Shown: positions 46,032 through 54,496 of the stretch, one piece after another
How the letters are laid out: every line of letters begins with the position of its first letter
Numbering within the stretch: position 1 is the stretch's first letter
Source of the DNA: Brasilonema angustatum HA4187-MV1
GTDB taxonomy: Bacteria > Cyanobacteriota > Cyanobacteriia > Cyanobacteriales > Nostocaceae
DNA length: 64,000 bases
Assembly: GCA_019359695.1 (NCBI GenBank)
Contig: JAHHGV010000005.1
Coordinates: forward strand, 62,001-126,000
Direction of reading: 5' to 3'
The notes under the pieces: model-generated
Told to the model about the DNA's origin: nothing
Database searches by the model: none
What the model saw: the letters and a program-made list of their open reading frames with translations, nothing else
Position numbers and translations under genes: made by a program

Positions 46032-48951
46032 AGGCTTTACTCAACAGTGTAAATAGTTTATCAACAACTGCTGTCACTTGATTTAAATCATCGATTTCAG
46101 CAAAAATTGCGAAAGTGACTTCTTTGCGCAACTCTCTTAATTCTGCCTCACTGGTTCGCCAATTGGGATACTCGATGAAAGCTTGTTTTATCTGATTACT
46201 CACGGCTTCAGGATTATTAATGCCTGCATCCTGTAAGGTTTGAAAGACAAAAAACGTTAAACTATCAAAGCCCCTTCTTGCCTGTTCTTTCTTGCGCTGT
46301 TCATTTTGGTTAATTTCTTCAAGCAATGTCTCTAAAGATTCTTGGGTATTAGTCTGGCGGTTTTCAAAATTTTCTTGAATGGTTTTGGCTCGTTCCGCCA
46401 TTGCAATCATAAAAGGGTCATCGGGGTTTTCTTCGGCAGTTTTTTCGATACTTTTGATGAGGTTGATGACTTTGGTGGTTTTTCCCCCCTGCTTATTTTT
46501 GATGGCTTCCAGGGTTTGAGCATTGATTTCAACGAAATCTGTTACAGATGCGATCGCAGTTGTGCCAATATGTTTTTGTACGAGTTCATCCGTCTTGCGC
46601 TGCAACGCTTTATCGACATAAACTCTTTTACTGTAGGCTTTGCGGATTACTTCATAGATAGAGGAAAGGGTAGCATAGTCATCCATGTAAAGGCGAAGGA
46701 AAGCATCAGGTGAGATAATTTCATAAAGCATTTCTAAGTCTTTATAGGCTTTGAAAAAGGCTTTTCTGCGTTCTTGATCTCGAAAATGCTCAATGACATC
46801 ATCTACATCTTTATCGTTAAAATTGTGCTGAATCAAGCTCAAATAAATTGGGGTTTGCTGCTCCATTTTGTTTTTAAATAAGGTTTTGAGCAGGTTCAAA
46901 TCTTTGATAATAGCGTTGATTTCTTCGCTGTCAAAGGCAAGGGCTTTTTCCAGTTTGTCGAAAATGCCCACAAAATCTAGCACAAAGCCATGTGGTTTCA
47001 TCATCTCCTGGGCTTCGCTTTCGTAGGGGCGATTGACACGAGCGATCGCCTGTAACAATGTATGATCTCGCATGGGTTTATCGAGATACATGGCATAAAG
47101 CAGGGGAGCATCAAAACCTGTTAGCAGTTTCTCAGTAACAATCAGAATTTTCGGATATTCCCCAAATTTAACGAAGTTTTTACGGATTTGTTTCTCGGTT
47201 TTGTCGTCGATGTGGTAGGCTTTGAGTTCTTGGCTATCGTTATTGTTTCCGGTATAAACAACTGCGGAATATTCGGGAGGCAAATATTTATCTAAGGCTT
47301 GTTTATATTTAGCGCAGGCAGGACGGTCAACAGCAACTAAAAAGGCTTTATAGCCAAGTGGTTCAACGTTTTGGGTGTAATGGTTGGCGACATATTTCGC
47401 TACTTGATCCACTCGTTGATCAGCTTTGAGGAAGTTTTTTAAATTGACGGCACGATCTAAAATTCTATTTAATTCGGCAATATCGTTAATGCCTTCCGTT
47501 TCTGCCAAGTTGAGAAATTCCTTTTCCATGAGTTCACTTGGCACAAGCATCTTGTTGGGGGCAACGTTGTAGTATAGGGGTAGTGTTGTTCCGTCTTCGA
47601 TACTTTCGGCAATAGAGTATTTATGCAGATAGCCCTGTTCGTCATCTGTACCGAAGGTTTTAAATGTGCCTTTACCGTAGCTAGTTTTATCTACGGGTGT
47701 GCCAGTAAAGCCAATAAAAGTGGCATTAGGTAGTCCTGCCATCAAGAATGTTCCTAAATCACCCCCCGTGGTGCGGTGTGCTTCGTCAATCAAAATATAA
47801 ATATTTTTTCTCAGGTTAATGTTGACGGGCAGATCGCGGAATTTATGGATCATGGTAATGATGATGCCCCGATAATCATCTTTTAATAGTTGATTTAGGG
47901 TGGTAATGCGATCAGCGTGTTGAACGTTATTCAGCCCCAAGTTAATCAGGTTTCTGAGCATTTGATCTTCTAGTTCGTTGCGGTCAATCATCAGCAGAAT
48001 TGTCGGCTTATCGCTCTGTGGGGATTTAAAGAGCATTTCCGCCGTTTTAATCATGGTGAAGGTTTTACCACTGCCTTGGGTATGCCAGACAAGTCCTTTG
48101 GTGTGTTCAGGATCGTGACAGCGTTGAATGACGTTCTCAATGGCGGTGCTTTGGTGTTGACGCAGAATAAATTTTTGCAGAGTTTCTTCTTTTTCTGCAA
48201 AGAGAATATAATTTTGCAGGAGTTTGAGAATATAGTCAGGTTGACAAAAACTCTTAATTTTTGCTTCTAGTTGACCGATTTGTTCTGCTTTCCAGTTAAA
48301 GATGTTGCGCCGCACAGTATTCCATGTCACCCCATAAGAAAAGCCAATGGCTTCGGTGGCAGTAAAAATCATCTGGGGAACAAATAACTCTGGGGTTTCA
48401 ATGTGGTAGCGGCGGATTTGGTCAATACCTAAAGCTATGGCTTCGTCTTTAGTAGCGTTTTTGCATTCGATGACCAGGATAGGAATACCGTTGATCAAAA
48501 AAACTACATCTTCTCGTGTGCCGTATTTGCCGTTATGAATATAGTATTCTTCGGTGACTTCGTAGGTATTTGCGGTTAGGGTAGGATCGTCATATTCAAT
48601 TAGTTTTAGGTCAAGTTCGCGATTTTCAGCAGCGTAGAAATATTTGCCTTGGTTACGGAGATAGGTGAGGAAGTCTCGATTTCCATAGATGTCGGTAGGT
48701 AGGTTACTTAGTAGGGCGATAAGTACCCCTTGGGCTTCGCTGTACTTGGGGTTAAATTGGCGGACTTTTTGATAGAGAATATCATTAAAATAGATGGAAG
48801 CTTGGGCGGCTTTTTCTTGAATTTTGCCACTGTGGTTATTAAAGCCTCTTCTAGTTTCCGCTTCCTCACGAGATACAAATTTCCAGCCGATTTCTTGGGC
48901 GTAAGCAATAATACGGCTTTGAACGGTTTTGTGTTCCCCTGGCTTCGGCAT
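46021..48951 (-). CDS. hsdR: Type I restriction enzyme, motor/nuclease subunit
   Basis: A 976-residue HsdR. The N-terminal PD-(D/E)xK nuclease has D148, E162 and K164 (REDVVFLING ... VIECKN). The superfamily 2 translocase has Walker A HTQGSGKT (290-297), the DEAH box ILIDEAH, GFTGTP, and the later LLTGFDAP and AIARVNRPY. A helical C-terminal region binds the methylase. It cuts unmethylated DNA after translocation, when joined to HsdM and HsdS. All motifs look intact. Confidence 0.95.
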   Translation of the reverse strand: MPKPGEHKTVQSRIIAYAQEIGWKFVSREEAETRRGFNNHSGKIQEKAAQASIYFNDILYQKVRQFNPKYSEAQGVLIALLSNLPTDIYGNRDFLTYLRNQGKYFYAAENRELDLKLIEYDDPTLTANTYEVTEEYYIHNGKYGTREDVVFLINGIPILVIECKNATKDEAIALGIDQIRRYHIETPELFVPQMIFTATEAIGFSYGVTWNTVRRNIFNWKAEQIGQLEAKIKSFCQPDYILKLLQNYILFAEKEETLQKFILRQHQSTAIENVIQRCHDPEHTKGLVWHTQGSGKTFTMIKTAEMLFKSPQSDKPTILLMIDRNELEDQMLRNLINLGLNNVQHADRITTLNQLLKDDYRGIIITMIHKFRDLPVNINLRKNIYILIDEAHRTTGGDLGTFLMAGLPNATFIGFTGTPVDKTSYGKGTFKTFGTDDEQGYLHKYSIAESIEDGTTLPLYYNVAPNKMLVPSELMEKEFLNLAETEGINDIAELNRILDRAVNLKNFLKADQRVDQVAKYVANHYTQNVEPLGYKAFLVAVDRPACAKYKQALDKYLPPEYSAVVYTGNNNDSQELKAYHIDDKTEKQIRKNFVKFGEYPKILIVTEKLLTGFDAPLLYAMYLDKPMRDHTLLQAIARVNRPYESEAQEMMKPHGFVLDFVGIFDKLEKALAFDSEEINAIIKDLNLLKTLFKNKMEQQTPIYLSLIQHNFNDKDVDDVIEHFRDQERRKAFFKAYKDLEMLYEIISPDAFLRLYMDDYATLSSIYEVIRKAYSKRVYVDKALQRKTDELVQKHIGTTAIASVTDFVEINAQTLEAIKNKQGGKTTKVINLIKSIEKTAEENPDDPFMIAMAERAKTIQENFENRQTNTQESLETLLEEINQNEQRKKEQARRGFDSLTFFVFQTLQDAGINNPEAVSNQIKQAFIEYPNWRTSEAELRELRKEVTFAIFAEIDDLNQVTAVVDKLFTLLSKAYDL

Positions 48952-48971
48952 AATTGGGATAAAAGTATAAT

Positions 48972-51032
48972 TTATTTTTGAGTAGTGCGGTAAGTTTGAT
49001 AAGGATCATTCAGTTTTTCAGGATTTGTATATTCAAGCAAACCCTTATCAATTAAAGGTTTTAGACATTGGTGTAATAAAGATTTTCGCTTTCGTTTCAA
49101 TAAAGATTCTAATTCACTGGATGAGCGAGGTTTTATTTGACACAACTCAAGGATTAAAGTTTTGATTTCCTCTGGTTCGGTTTGTTTACCTATGTTCGCT
49201 AATCGCTCTTCCAAGGATTCTTTTTTGATGGGAGGAAATAATTCAAGAGTAAGCTGTTGAGGTTGAGGTGTACTACTGTCCAGATTAGGGTTCGGGAACT
49301 GTCCAGATAAGCTGTCCGCTTGAAGTGTACTACTGTCCAGATTAGGGTTCGGGAACTGTCCAGATAAGCTGTCCGCTTGAAGTGTACTACTGTCCAGATT
49401 AGGGTTCGGGAACTGTCCAGATAAGCTGTCCGCTTGAAGTGTACTACTGTCCAGATTAGGGTTCGGGAACTGTCCAGATAGGTTATTGGTAGTTTTACTG
49501 TCCAGATTAGACGTATCTACCTCTAATTGTTCTTTTGGTTGAAACTCAGGGTTAAGGGTGTAGCAAGTGGCTGATCCTTTGCCTTGTTGTTCTAGAAGTC
49601 CAGTATCCCGTAAGCGTCTGAGGTGTTGACTGGCGGTGAGAGTATCAACATCATTGGTGACACGGTAAATTAAATTATTAATCATTCCCACTTGTCTCAA
49701 GACGACGAGTGCTTTGGCTTGATCATTACTTAATCCATAGTTTTTGAATTGTGTCAGCCATTCAATATCATCTCCGTCAAGGAGATGATGGGTAAAAAGG
49801 GTAACGTGAAAATAATCTCTATCTCGATTGGAAACAAATAAAGGTAGGGTCAAGTTGGCTTCCAGCATTTTCTCCAACATAACCCTCCCTCCAGATCCTT
49901 TTGTTTCTGCAAAATTTACTTCATGGAGAACTGCGGCAATTTTTTCGTTACGAGTTTTTGATCCTGGTTGGTCAAATTCATCTGTGGGTTTGAGAGAATA
50001 ACCAGGATTACGAATTTCTAAACGATCACAGAAGCGGATAATCTGGACAGGACTCCGTTCTCGATAGTTACGGTGCATTACAGCGTTAACAATTGCTTCT
50101 CGGATAACTTTACGGGGAATGAGAGGGGTTTCTCTACGGTGAATCCCGTTTTCTGCCAGTCCGAAGGCTTTGGGCAGATCGTTAAGAACGAGGGTGATTA
50201 ATTTGGGAATGGCTAGTAGTAGCGGTTCACGGATTTCGATACTTTGATAACGCTTATCGGGATCTGAAACCCACTCTTTACCTTCTACAAGGATGTAGTC
50301 GATACGGTGCATGGGGAAATAACGCCGCAGGGCGATCGCATTTCCGAATAAGATTAATCCGGCGAAGGTGAGGCAATATTCTTCTTTTTGGGTGGGGTGT
50401 CTGGCGATCGCATTTAGGGCAAAAAGTAGCTTCTGGTCATCGTAATTTAATTCGCTGGCGTTGGGGTTTAATTGCTGTCTTTCTCTACGGTAAGCGGCGA
50501 TCGCTTCTGGGTCTAAATCATCGAGGGTAGCATCTGGGATAGTTGTAGTGTCGTAGGTTTGGGCGTTACGTTCTTTATAAAACAGTTCAATATCTCTTTC
50601 CATGCATTTTTGATCGGTTGAAGCAATGCGTCTAAATGCACCTTTAGGAAGTCCTCTGCTGGTGATAAAGACGGGTTTTTCTGAAGGTTGGACTTCGGGA
50701 ATAAAAGCAACAATTACGGTTTTTCCGTCTTTGGTAGCAGTTTCTATATGGGGACGAATAGTGATGTTAAAGTTTTCTCTGCATTGGGTGGCTAAGTCTC
50801 GTTGTATTTTGTCGGAATCTGCTATTCCTTCAATTTCATAATTGTTGGTATTACTTTCTTCTGGTGATTTGACACCCAGTAGAAGATAACCCCCTCCTAG
50901 ACTGGGTTCATTAGAAAATGCACTAATGGTTTCCCAGCAACTTTTACCAACTTCTGAGCCTTTTTTTACTTCTATTTTTACGCTTTCATCTTCAGTAATA
51001 AGGACTTCCCAGAGATCATCAAAGCTGAGCAT
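48972..51032 (-). CDS. AlbA_2 (Schlafen-like) and histidine-kinase-type ATPase protein, cargo
   Basis: A 686-residue protein. Residues about 10-150 are an AlbA_2/Schlafen-like putative DNA-binding domain (ESVKIEVKKGSE ... GGYLLLGVKS). Residues about 310-410 are a GHKL-type ATP-binding domain (REAIVNAVMHRNYRERS, RLEIRNPG). A winged-helix region follows (LTASQHLRRLRDTGLLEQQG). A linker of four 19-residue tandem repeats (LSGQFPNPNLDSSTLQADS) precedes a second winged helix. It sits between hsdS and hsdR with 2-bp and 20-bp gaps, so it is part of the restriction operon. Such genes often accompany type I systems; a regulatory role is inferred. Confidence 0.85.
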   Translation of the reverse strand: MLSFDDLWEVLITEDESVKIEVKKGSEVGKSCWETISAFSNEPSLGGGYLLLGVKSPEESNTNNYEIEGIADSDKIQRDLATQCRENFNITIRPHIETATKDGKTVIVAFIPEVQPSEKPVFITSRGLPKGAFRRIASTDQKCMERDIELFYKERNAQTYDTTTIPDATLDDLDPEAIAAYRRERQQLNPNASELNYDDQKLLFALNAIARHPTQKEEYCLTFAGLILFGNAIALRRYFPMHRIDYILVEGKEWVSDPDKRYQSIEIREPLLLAIPKLITLVLNDLPKAFGLAENGIHRRETPLIPRKVIREAIVNAVMHRNYRERSPVQIIRFCDRLEIRNPGYSLKPTDEFDQPGSKTRNEKIAAVLHEVNFAETKGSGGRVMLEKMLEANLTLPLFVSNRDRDYFHVTLFTHHLLDGDDIEWLTQFKNYGLSNDQAKALVVLRQVGMINNLIYRVTNDVDTLTASQHLRRLRDTGLLEQQGKGSATCYTLNPEFQPKEQLEVDTSNLDSKTTNNLSGQFPNPNLDSSTLQADSLSGQFPNPNLDSSTLQADSLSGQFPNPNLDSSTLQADSLSGQFPNPNLDSSTPQPQQLTLELFPPIKKESLEERLANIGKQTEPEEIKTLILELCQIKPRSSSELESLLKRKRKSLLHQCLKPLIDKGLLEYTNPEKLNDPYQTYRTTQK
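49265..49485 (-). repeat. 57-bp in-frame tandem repeat
   Basis: Four 57-bp units, nearly identical at DNA level (CTGTCCAGATTAGGGTTCGG recurs each time), encode the 19-residue linker repeats of the AlbA_2/ATPase protein. Identity suggests recent copy-number change by slippage. Confidence 0.9.
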
Positions 51033-51034
51033 TG

Positions 51035-52348
51035 TTATTCATCTCCTCCCTGTAGTTCGAGGTTGAGGGCGGAAATCTTAAGGTCATCAACTCGGATTTG
51101 GGCGGTCATGAGTTGGTGAATAAGAGTACGAAATATATCCGCAAATAAGGATTTTTTATATTTATAAAAATTTAGCTTGTTATCAATAGTTTCTAAAATT
51201 ATCCCGATTCCATTTTGCTCATCTAAACTGGGAGGAATTGGAACAAGAACATTTTTAACAGCACCAACATTTAAGTGTTGTTGAGCAAGTCCATGTTTAG
51301 CTGAGAAAGCTTGTAATTTACCTGCTGGAGAATTAAAAAAGCGGCTTAAAAACTTACTAGAAATAGTATTTTTAGGACGAGCAATAACAATATCAATACA
51401 ATTTGAGCCTTCATATTGTTCAGGAACGACGCAAGATGTACCAGGGTAGCCTGTTCTAACAATTAATACATCACCAGCGTAAACTTTAGATTTTGCAAGT
51501 TTTCCATCATTATCTTCTGGGGAAAAATAGACTAAATTCTCAGTAACTAATTGGTCTTCTCTAACATTCAAAGAACGAAATGCAGGGATGCCAGATTCTA
51601 CATAGTAACTTGCTGGTTTGACTACTACACCCACAGTAATTGTTTTACAAAGCTCAGAGCAGGGTACTAAATCCCAACTTTCAGGAATAAGACCAATTTC
51701 TGTCATTTTTTGCGGTTCGCCACGAGTTCCCTCTGCGAATAGTTTCTGCATGAGGGCTTTTTTCAGTTCAGTGGTGAGGGTGATGAGTTGCTCTTGTTGT
51801 GCGATCGCATCCTGCACCATCGACAACACTACCGCCATTTTTCGCTGTTCTTCTAGAATGGGGAGGATCGTAGGTAGTGAATTTACAGCACTTTTATTAA
51901 ATTTGGCATTAATAGCGTAGCTATGAACTTTTATAAAGTATTTAGATTCACGCAACCAATATAAATAGTAATAAAGAAATTTGCCATTAATAATACTTGT
52001 ATTAGGACGTATTCTAAGAATAAATGATGAATGTATATATTCGCCATCTATATCAAAATATGCAGTCTTACCTACATGATCCTGACTTCCGCTACGCCAA
52101 TTAAAAAGAATATCGCCTTTCTTTAATAAAGTTCTGCGATGGCTTGCTGTTTTGATTTCAAAATAACTTTGCTTTTCAAAAATCAATTTTCCATCAATAG
52201 AAAGATTTTTGTTGGTAATTATCTTTGTGCCAATAGGTTTGGTATTATTGGCTACTGATGCTTGAATACCATATATAACCTCACCAGTAGTTTGCAACTC
52301 AACAATATTCCAATCTTTAGGAATATTTTTAACTGGGGCAAAATTCAT
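51035..52348 (-). CDS. hsdS: Type I restriction enzyme, specificity subunit
   Basis: A 437-residue HsdS that gives the enzyme its DNA recognition sequence. Two target-recognition domains are visible: the first begins KDWNIVELQTTGEVIYG and ends in a conserved helix (LPILEEQRKMAVVLSMVQDAI); the second begins PESWDLVPCSELC and ends with IPPSLDEQNGIGIILETID. The recognition site cannot be read from sequence. It lies 53 bp after hsdM. Confidence 0.93.
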   Translation of the reverse strand: MNFAPVKNIPKDWNIVELQTTGEVIYGIQASVANNTKPIGTKIITNKNLSIDGKLIFEKQSYFEIKTASHRRTLLKKGDILFNWRSGSQDHVGKTAYFDIDGEYIHSSFILRIRPNTSIINGKFLYYYLYWLRESKYFIKVHSYAINAKFNKSAVNSLPTILPILEEQRKMAVVLSMVQDAIAQQEQLITLTTELKKALMQKLFAEGTRGEPQKMTEIGLIPESWDLVPCSELCKTITVGVVVKPASYYVESGIPAFRSLNVREDQLVTENLVYFSPEDNDGKLAKSKVYAGDVLIVRTGYPGTSCVVPEQYEGSNCIDIVIARPKNTISSKFLSRFFNSPAGKLQAFSAKHGLAQQHLNVGAVKNVLVPIPPSLDEQNGIGIILETIDNKLNFYKYKKSLFADIFRTLIHQLMTAQIRVDDLKISALNLELQGGDE

Positions 52349-52401
52349 CTAAATATTCCTTTTTTACGTGATACTTGCTTTTTCATCCCAAATAAAATAA
52401 T

Positions 52402-53955
52402 CTACTTAAATCGCTCCAAAACCTTTCTCAATACCTCATTAGTAGCCTCTGTTTCCTTCTCCAAAACCTCCAACTCCTCCAAAATTTCGGCAATTGGTCG
52501 AAACTCATCAGTTTCCGCCACATGAATATAACGGGATGGCGAAATATTATAATCATTACGGGCAATGTCATCCTTAGAAACAATGCAACTAAACTTATCT
52601 TCCTCCCGCCAACTTACAAACGTGCTGGCAATGCGCTCAATCCCCTCATCAGGAATGTAGTTTTTCGGATCACCCTTGGCAAATACCAAACTCGCATTGA
52701 TCAAAAATAGCTTACCTTGTCGTTCTTTGGGTTTCGCTTTATTCAAAAACAAAAGAATCCCTGGCGCAGAAGTGTTGTAAAACAGGTTTTGTGGTAAATA
52801 TATCACCCCTTCAATCAAATCCTGCTCGACAAACCAACGCCGTACATCCTTCTCCTTATTGTTCTTGACATTACCAGAACCCCGTGACGCTGCACCCGTA
52901 TCTAAAACAATCGCCGCCTTTGCGGTTTTATCTAAAGATGCCGAAATATGCTGCACCCAACCCCAATCAGCTGACTGTTTCCCTGGAAAACCTGCTCCCT
53001 TGGGAAAACGCCCCAACTCATCCCCATCATAATCTGACTCAAAAAACCAGTCCTGATTCCACATGGGATTAGCCACCACTCGCTCAAACTGAGCTAATTT
53101 CCCCGCTTGCATGAATTTGGGATGGCGAAACGTATCCCCAATTTCGATTTTCCCCTCCATATCATGGATAATCATGTTCATGTTTGCCATTGCCCAAGTA
53201 TTTCCCGTGTATTCCTGCCCATACAGTTGCAACGGCGCAAACTTTTCTGTTGATCCTTGGGATTCTTGCAATACCAACTGACACTTAATCAACAAACCCG
53301 CCGAACCGCAACAGGGGTCATAAATCGCCATCCCTGGCTCTGGTTGCATAATCTTCGCCATGATTAGCCCCACTTCCTTGGGAGTGTAAAACTCCCCTGC
53401 TGACTGTCCCGAACCTTCGGCAAACTTGCGAATCAAATACTCATAACTGCGTCCAATGACATCCGGCTCTACATCTTTTAACCCCAGACGCTTCTGTGAG
53501 ATTTTTTCAATCAGGTTCGACAGGCGATCGTCATCAAGATCACGCTGTCCGTGAGTTGTGGCATTAAAATCAATGCGATTTATAATCCCATTCAATAAAG
53601 GATTAGCCTTAGCAATTTCCCGTAAATAATCCGTTAACTTCTCCCCAATCTTGTCCGAAAGCTTGCGAATCAACGACCAAACCGGATCATCAGGATTCTG
53701 TGGTTGCAGTGGCAAATAAAACCGCACTAAATTATGATCCATTCCCACCAACTTAAACGCCTTGGCACGAGAACCTACCTTCTCAGCAATCCGATTTAGT
53801 TCATCATCGAATACATCACAAAGTCGTTTGGTAAAAATCAACGGCAGAATAAAATCCTTATATTTCGCTGCTTCCTGCGCCCCGCGAATACTACAAGCTG
53901 CATCCCAAATCCAGCTTTCCAGGGACTTATCCCCATTACCATTACGTTCAACCAT
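52402..53955 (-). CDS. hsdM: Type I restriction enzyme, N6-adenine methylase subunit
   Basis: A 517-residue HsdM. The N-terminal helical domain is followed by the methyltransferase core with SAM motif I DPCCGSAGLL (about 213-222). The catalytic motif IV is ANPMWN (296-300), where most N6-adenine methylases have NPPF or NPPY. GEFYTPKEVGLIMA and the RGSGNVKNNKEKDVR block are typical. The gene heads the minus-strand cargo operon hsdM-hsdS-albA-hsdR-DUF45. Confidence 0.94.
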   Translation of the reverse strand: MVERNGNGDKSLESWIWDAACSIRGAQEAAKYKDFILPLIFTKRLCDVFDDELNRIAEKVGSRAKAFKLVGMDHNLVRFYLPLQPQNPDDPVWSLIRKLSDKIGEKLTDYLREIAKANPLLNGIINRIDFNATTHGQRDLDDDRLSNLIEKISQKRLGLKDVEPDVIGRSYEYLIRKFAEGSGQSAGEFYTPKEVGLIMAKIMQPEPGMAIYDPCCGSAGLLIKCQLVLQESQGSTEKFAPLQLYGQEYTGNTWAMANMNMIIHDMEGKIEIGDTFRHPKFMQAGKLAQFERVVANPMWNQDWFFESDYDGDELGRFPKGAGFPGKQSADWGWVQHISASLDKTAKAAIVLDTGAASRGSGNVKNNKEKDVRRWFVEQDLIEGVIYLPQNLFYNTSAPGILLFLNKAKPKERQGKLFLINASLVFAKGDPKNYIPDEGIERIASTFVSWREEDKFSCIVSKDDIARNDYNISPSRYIHVAETDEFRPIAEILEELEVLEKETEATNEVLRKVLERFK

Positions 53956-53974
53956 CTATATCTTCCTAACTCCT

Positions 53975-54427
53975 TTAAGCTTTTAATTTTTGCTGTAGTT
54001 GCTGATAAATCTGATCTAACCACACTGGAATCACAGGCTGACCTTCATCTAAAGATGCGATCGCCTTTTCTCGATCAAACTCCATAAGTTTAAGCGATAC
54101 CTTCGGCACGCCTAATGGCGATCGCTCATGTGCTTCCAACAACAACATAAAACGCTTGCCATTACCTGAATTAAACAACTCTGGCTCTTGGTCTTTCAGC
54201 TTTTTGAGAGTTTCACACGCTATGTCAAAGCTTATCCCCACAGACAGCCAATATACCATTGCTGCCAGTTCTACCAAATTAGACCTTGAGTAATAAATAC
54301 TGCGTCCAGTCCCTGTATCACTAATTATAGGCACAACAATCCCCTTCTCTCGCCAATACTGTATCTGGCGAAGGGTACAACCTGTAATTTGAGCCGCTTC
54401 CTTGCTAGTAAAAAATGTCTCTTGCAT
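53975..54427 (-). CDS. cvkR: MerR-type repressor CvkR
   Basis: A 150-residue protein with an N-terminal MerR winged helix (FTSKEAAQITGCTLRQIQYW, then GRSIYYSRSNLVELAAMVYW) and a short C-terminal dimerisation region. The gene is divergent from cas12k, 69 bp between starts. Regulators of this family in V-K CASTs (CvkR, for example in Anabaena) repress cas12k and the tracrRNA; the same role here follows from position and family. It lies 19 bp upstream of hsdM on the same strand, so it may also share a transcript with the restriction cargo. Confidence 0.88.
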   Translation of the reverse strand: MQETFFTSKEAAQITGCTLRQIQYWREKGIVVPIISDTGTGRSIYYSRSNLVELAAMVYWLSVGISFDIACETLKKLKDQEPELFNSGNGKRFMLLLEAHERSPLGVPKVSLKLMEFDREKAIASLDEGQPVIPVWLDQIYQQLQQKLKA

Positions 54428-54496
54428 AAAAAACTATTTTACAGAAAACTGTTATAATACAATTGTGTTAGTATTGGACAACTATGTTTAAAAGCA
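54428..54496 (+). promoter_or_regulatory. cas12k/cvkR promoter with palindromes
   Basis: This 69-bp divergent gap has a TATAAT box at 54453-54458 facing cas12k, overlapped on its upstream side by ACAGAAAACTGT (54441-54452) and followed by ACAATTGT. Palindromes touching the -10 box are reasonable CvkR operator candidates. No consensus -35 is visible. Confidence 0.6.
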
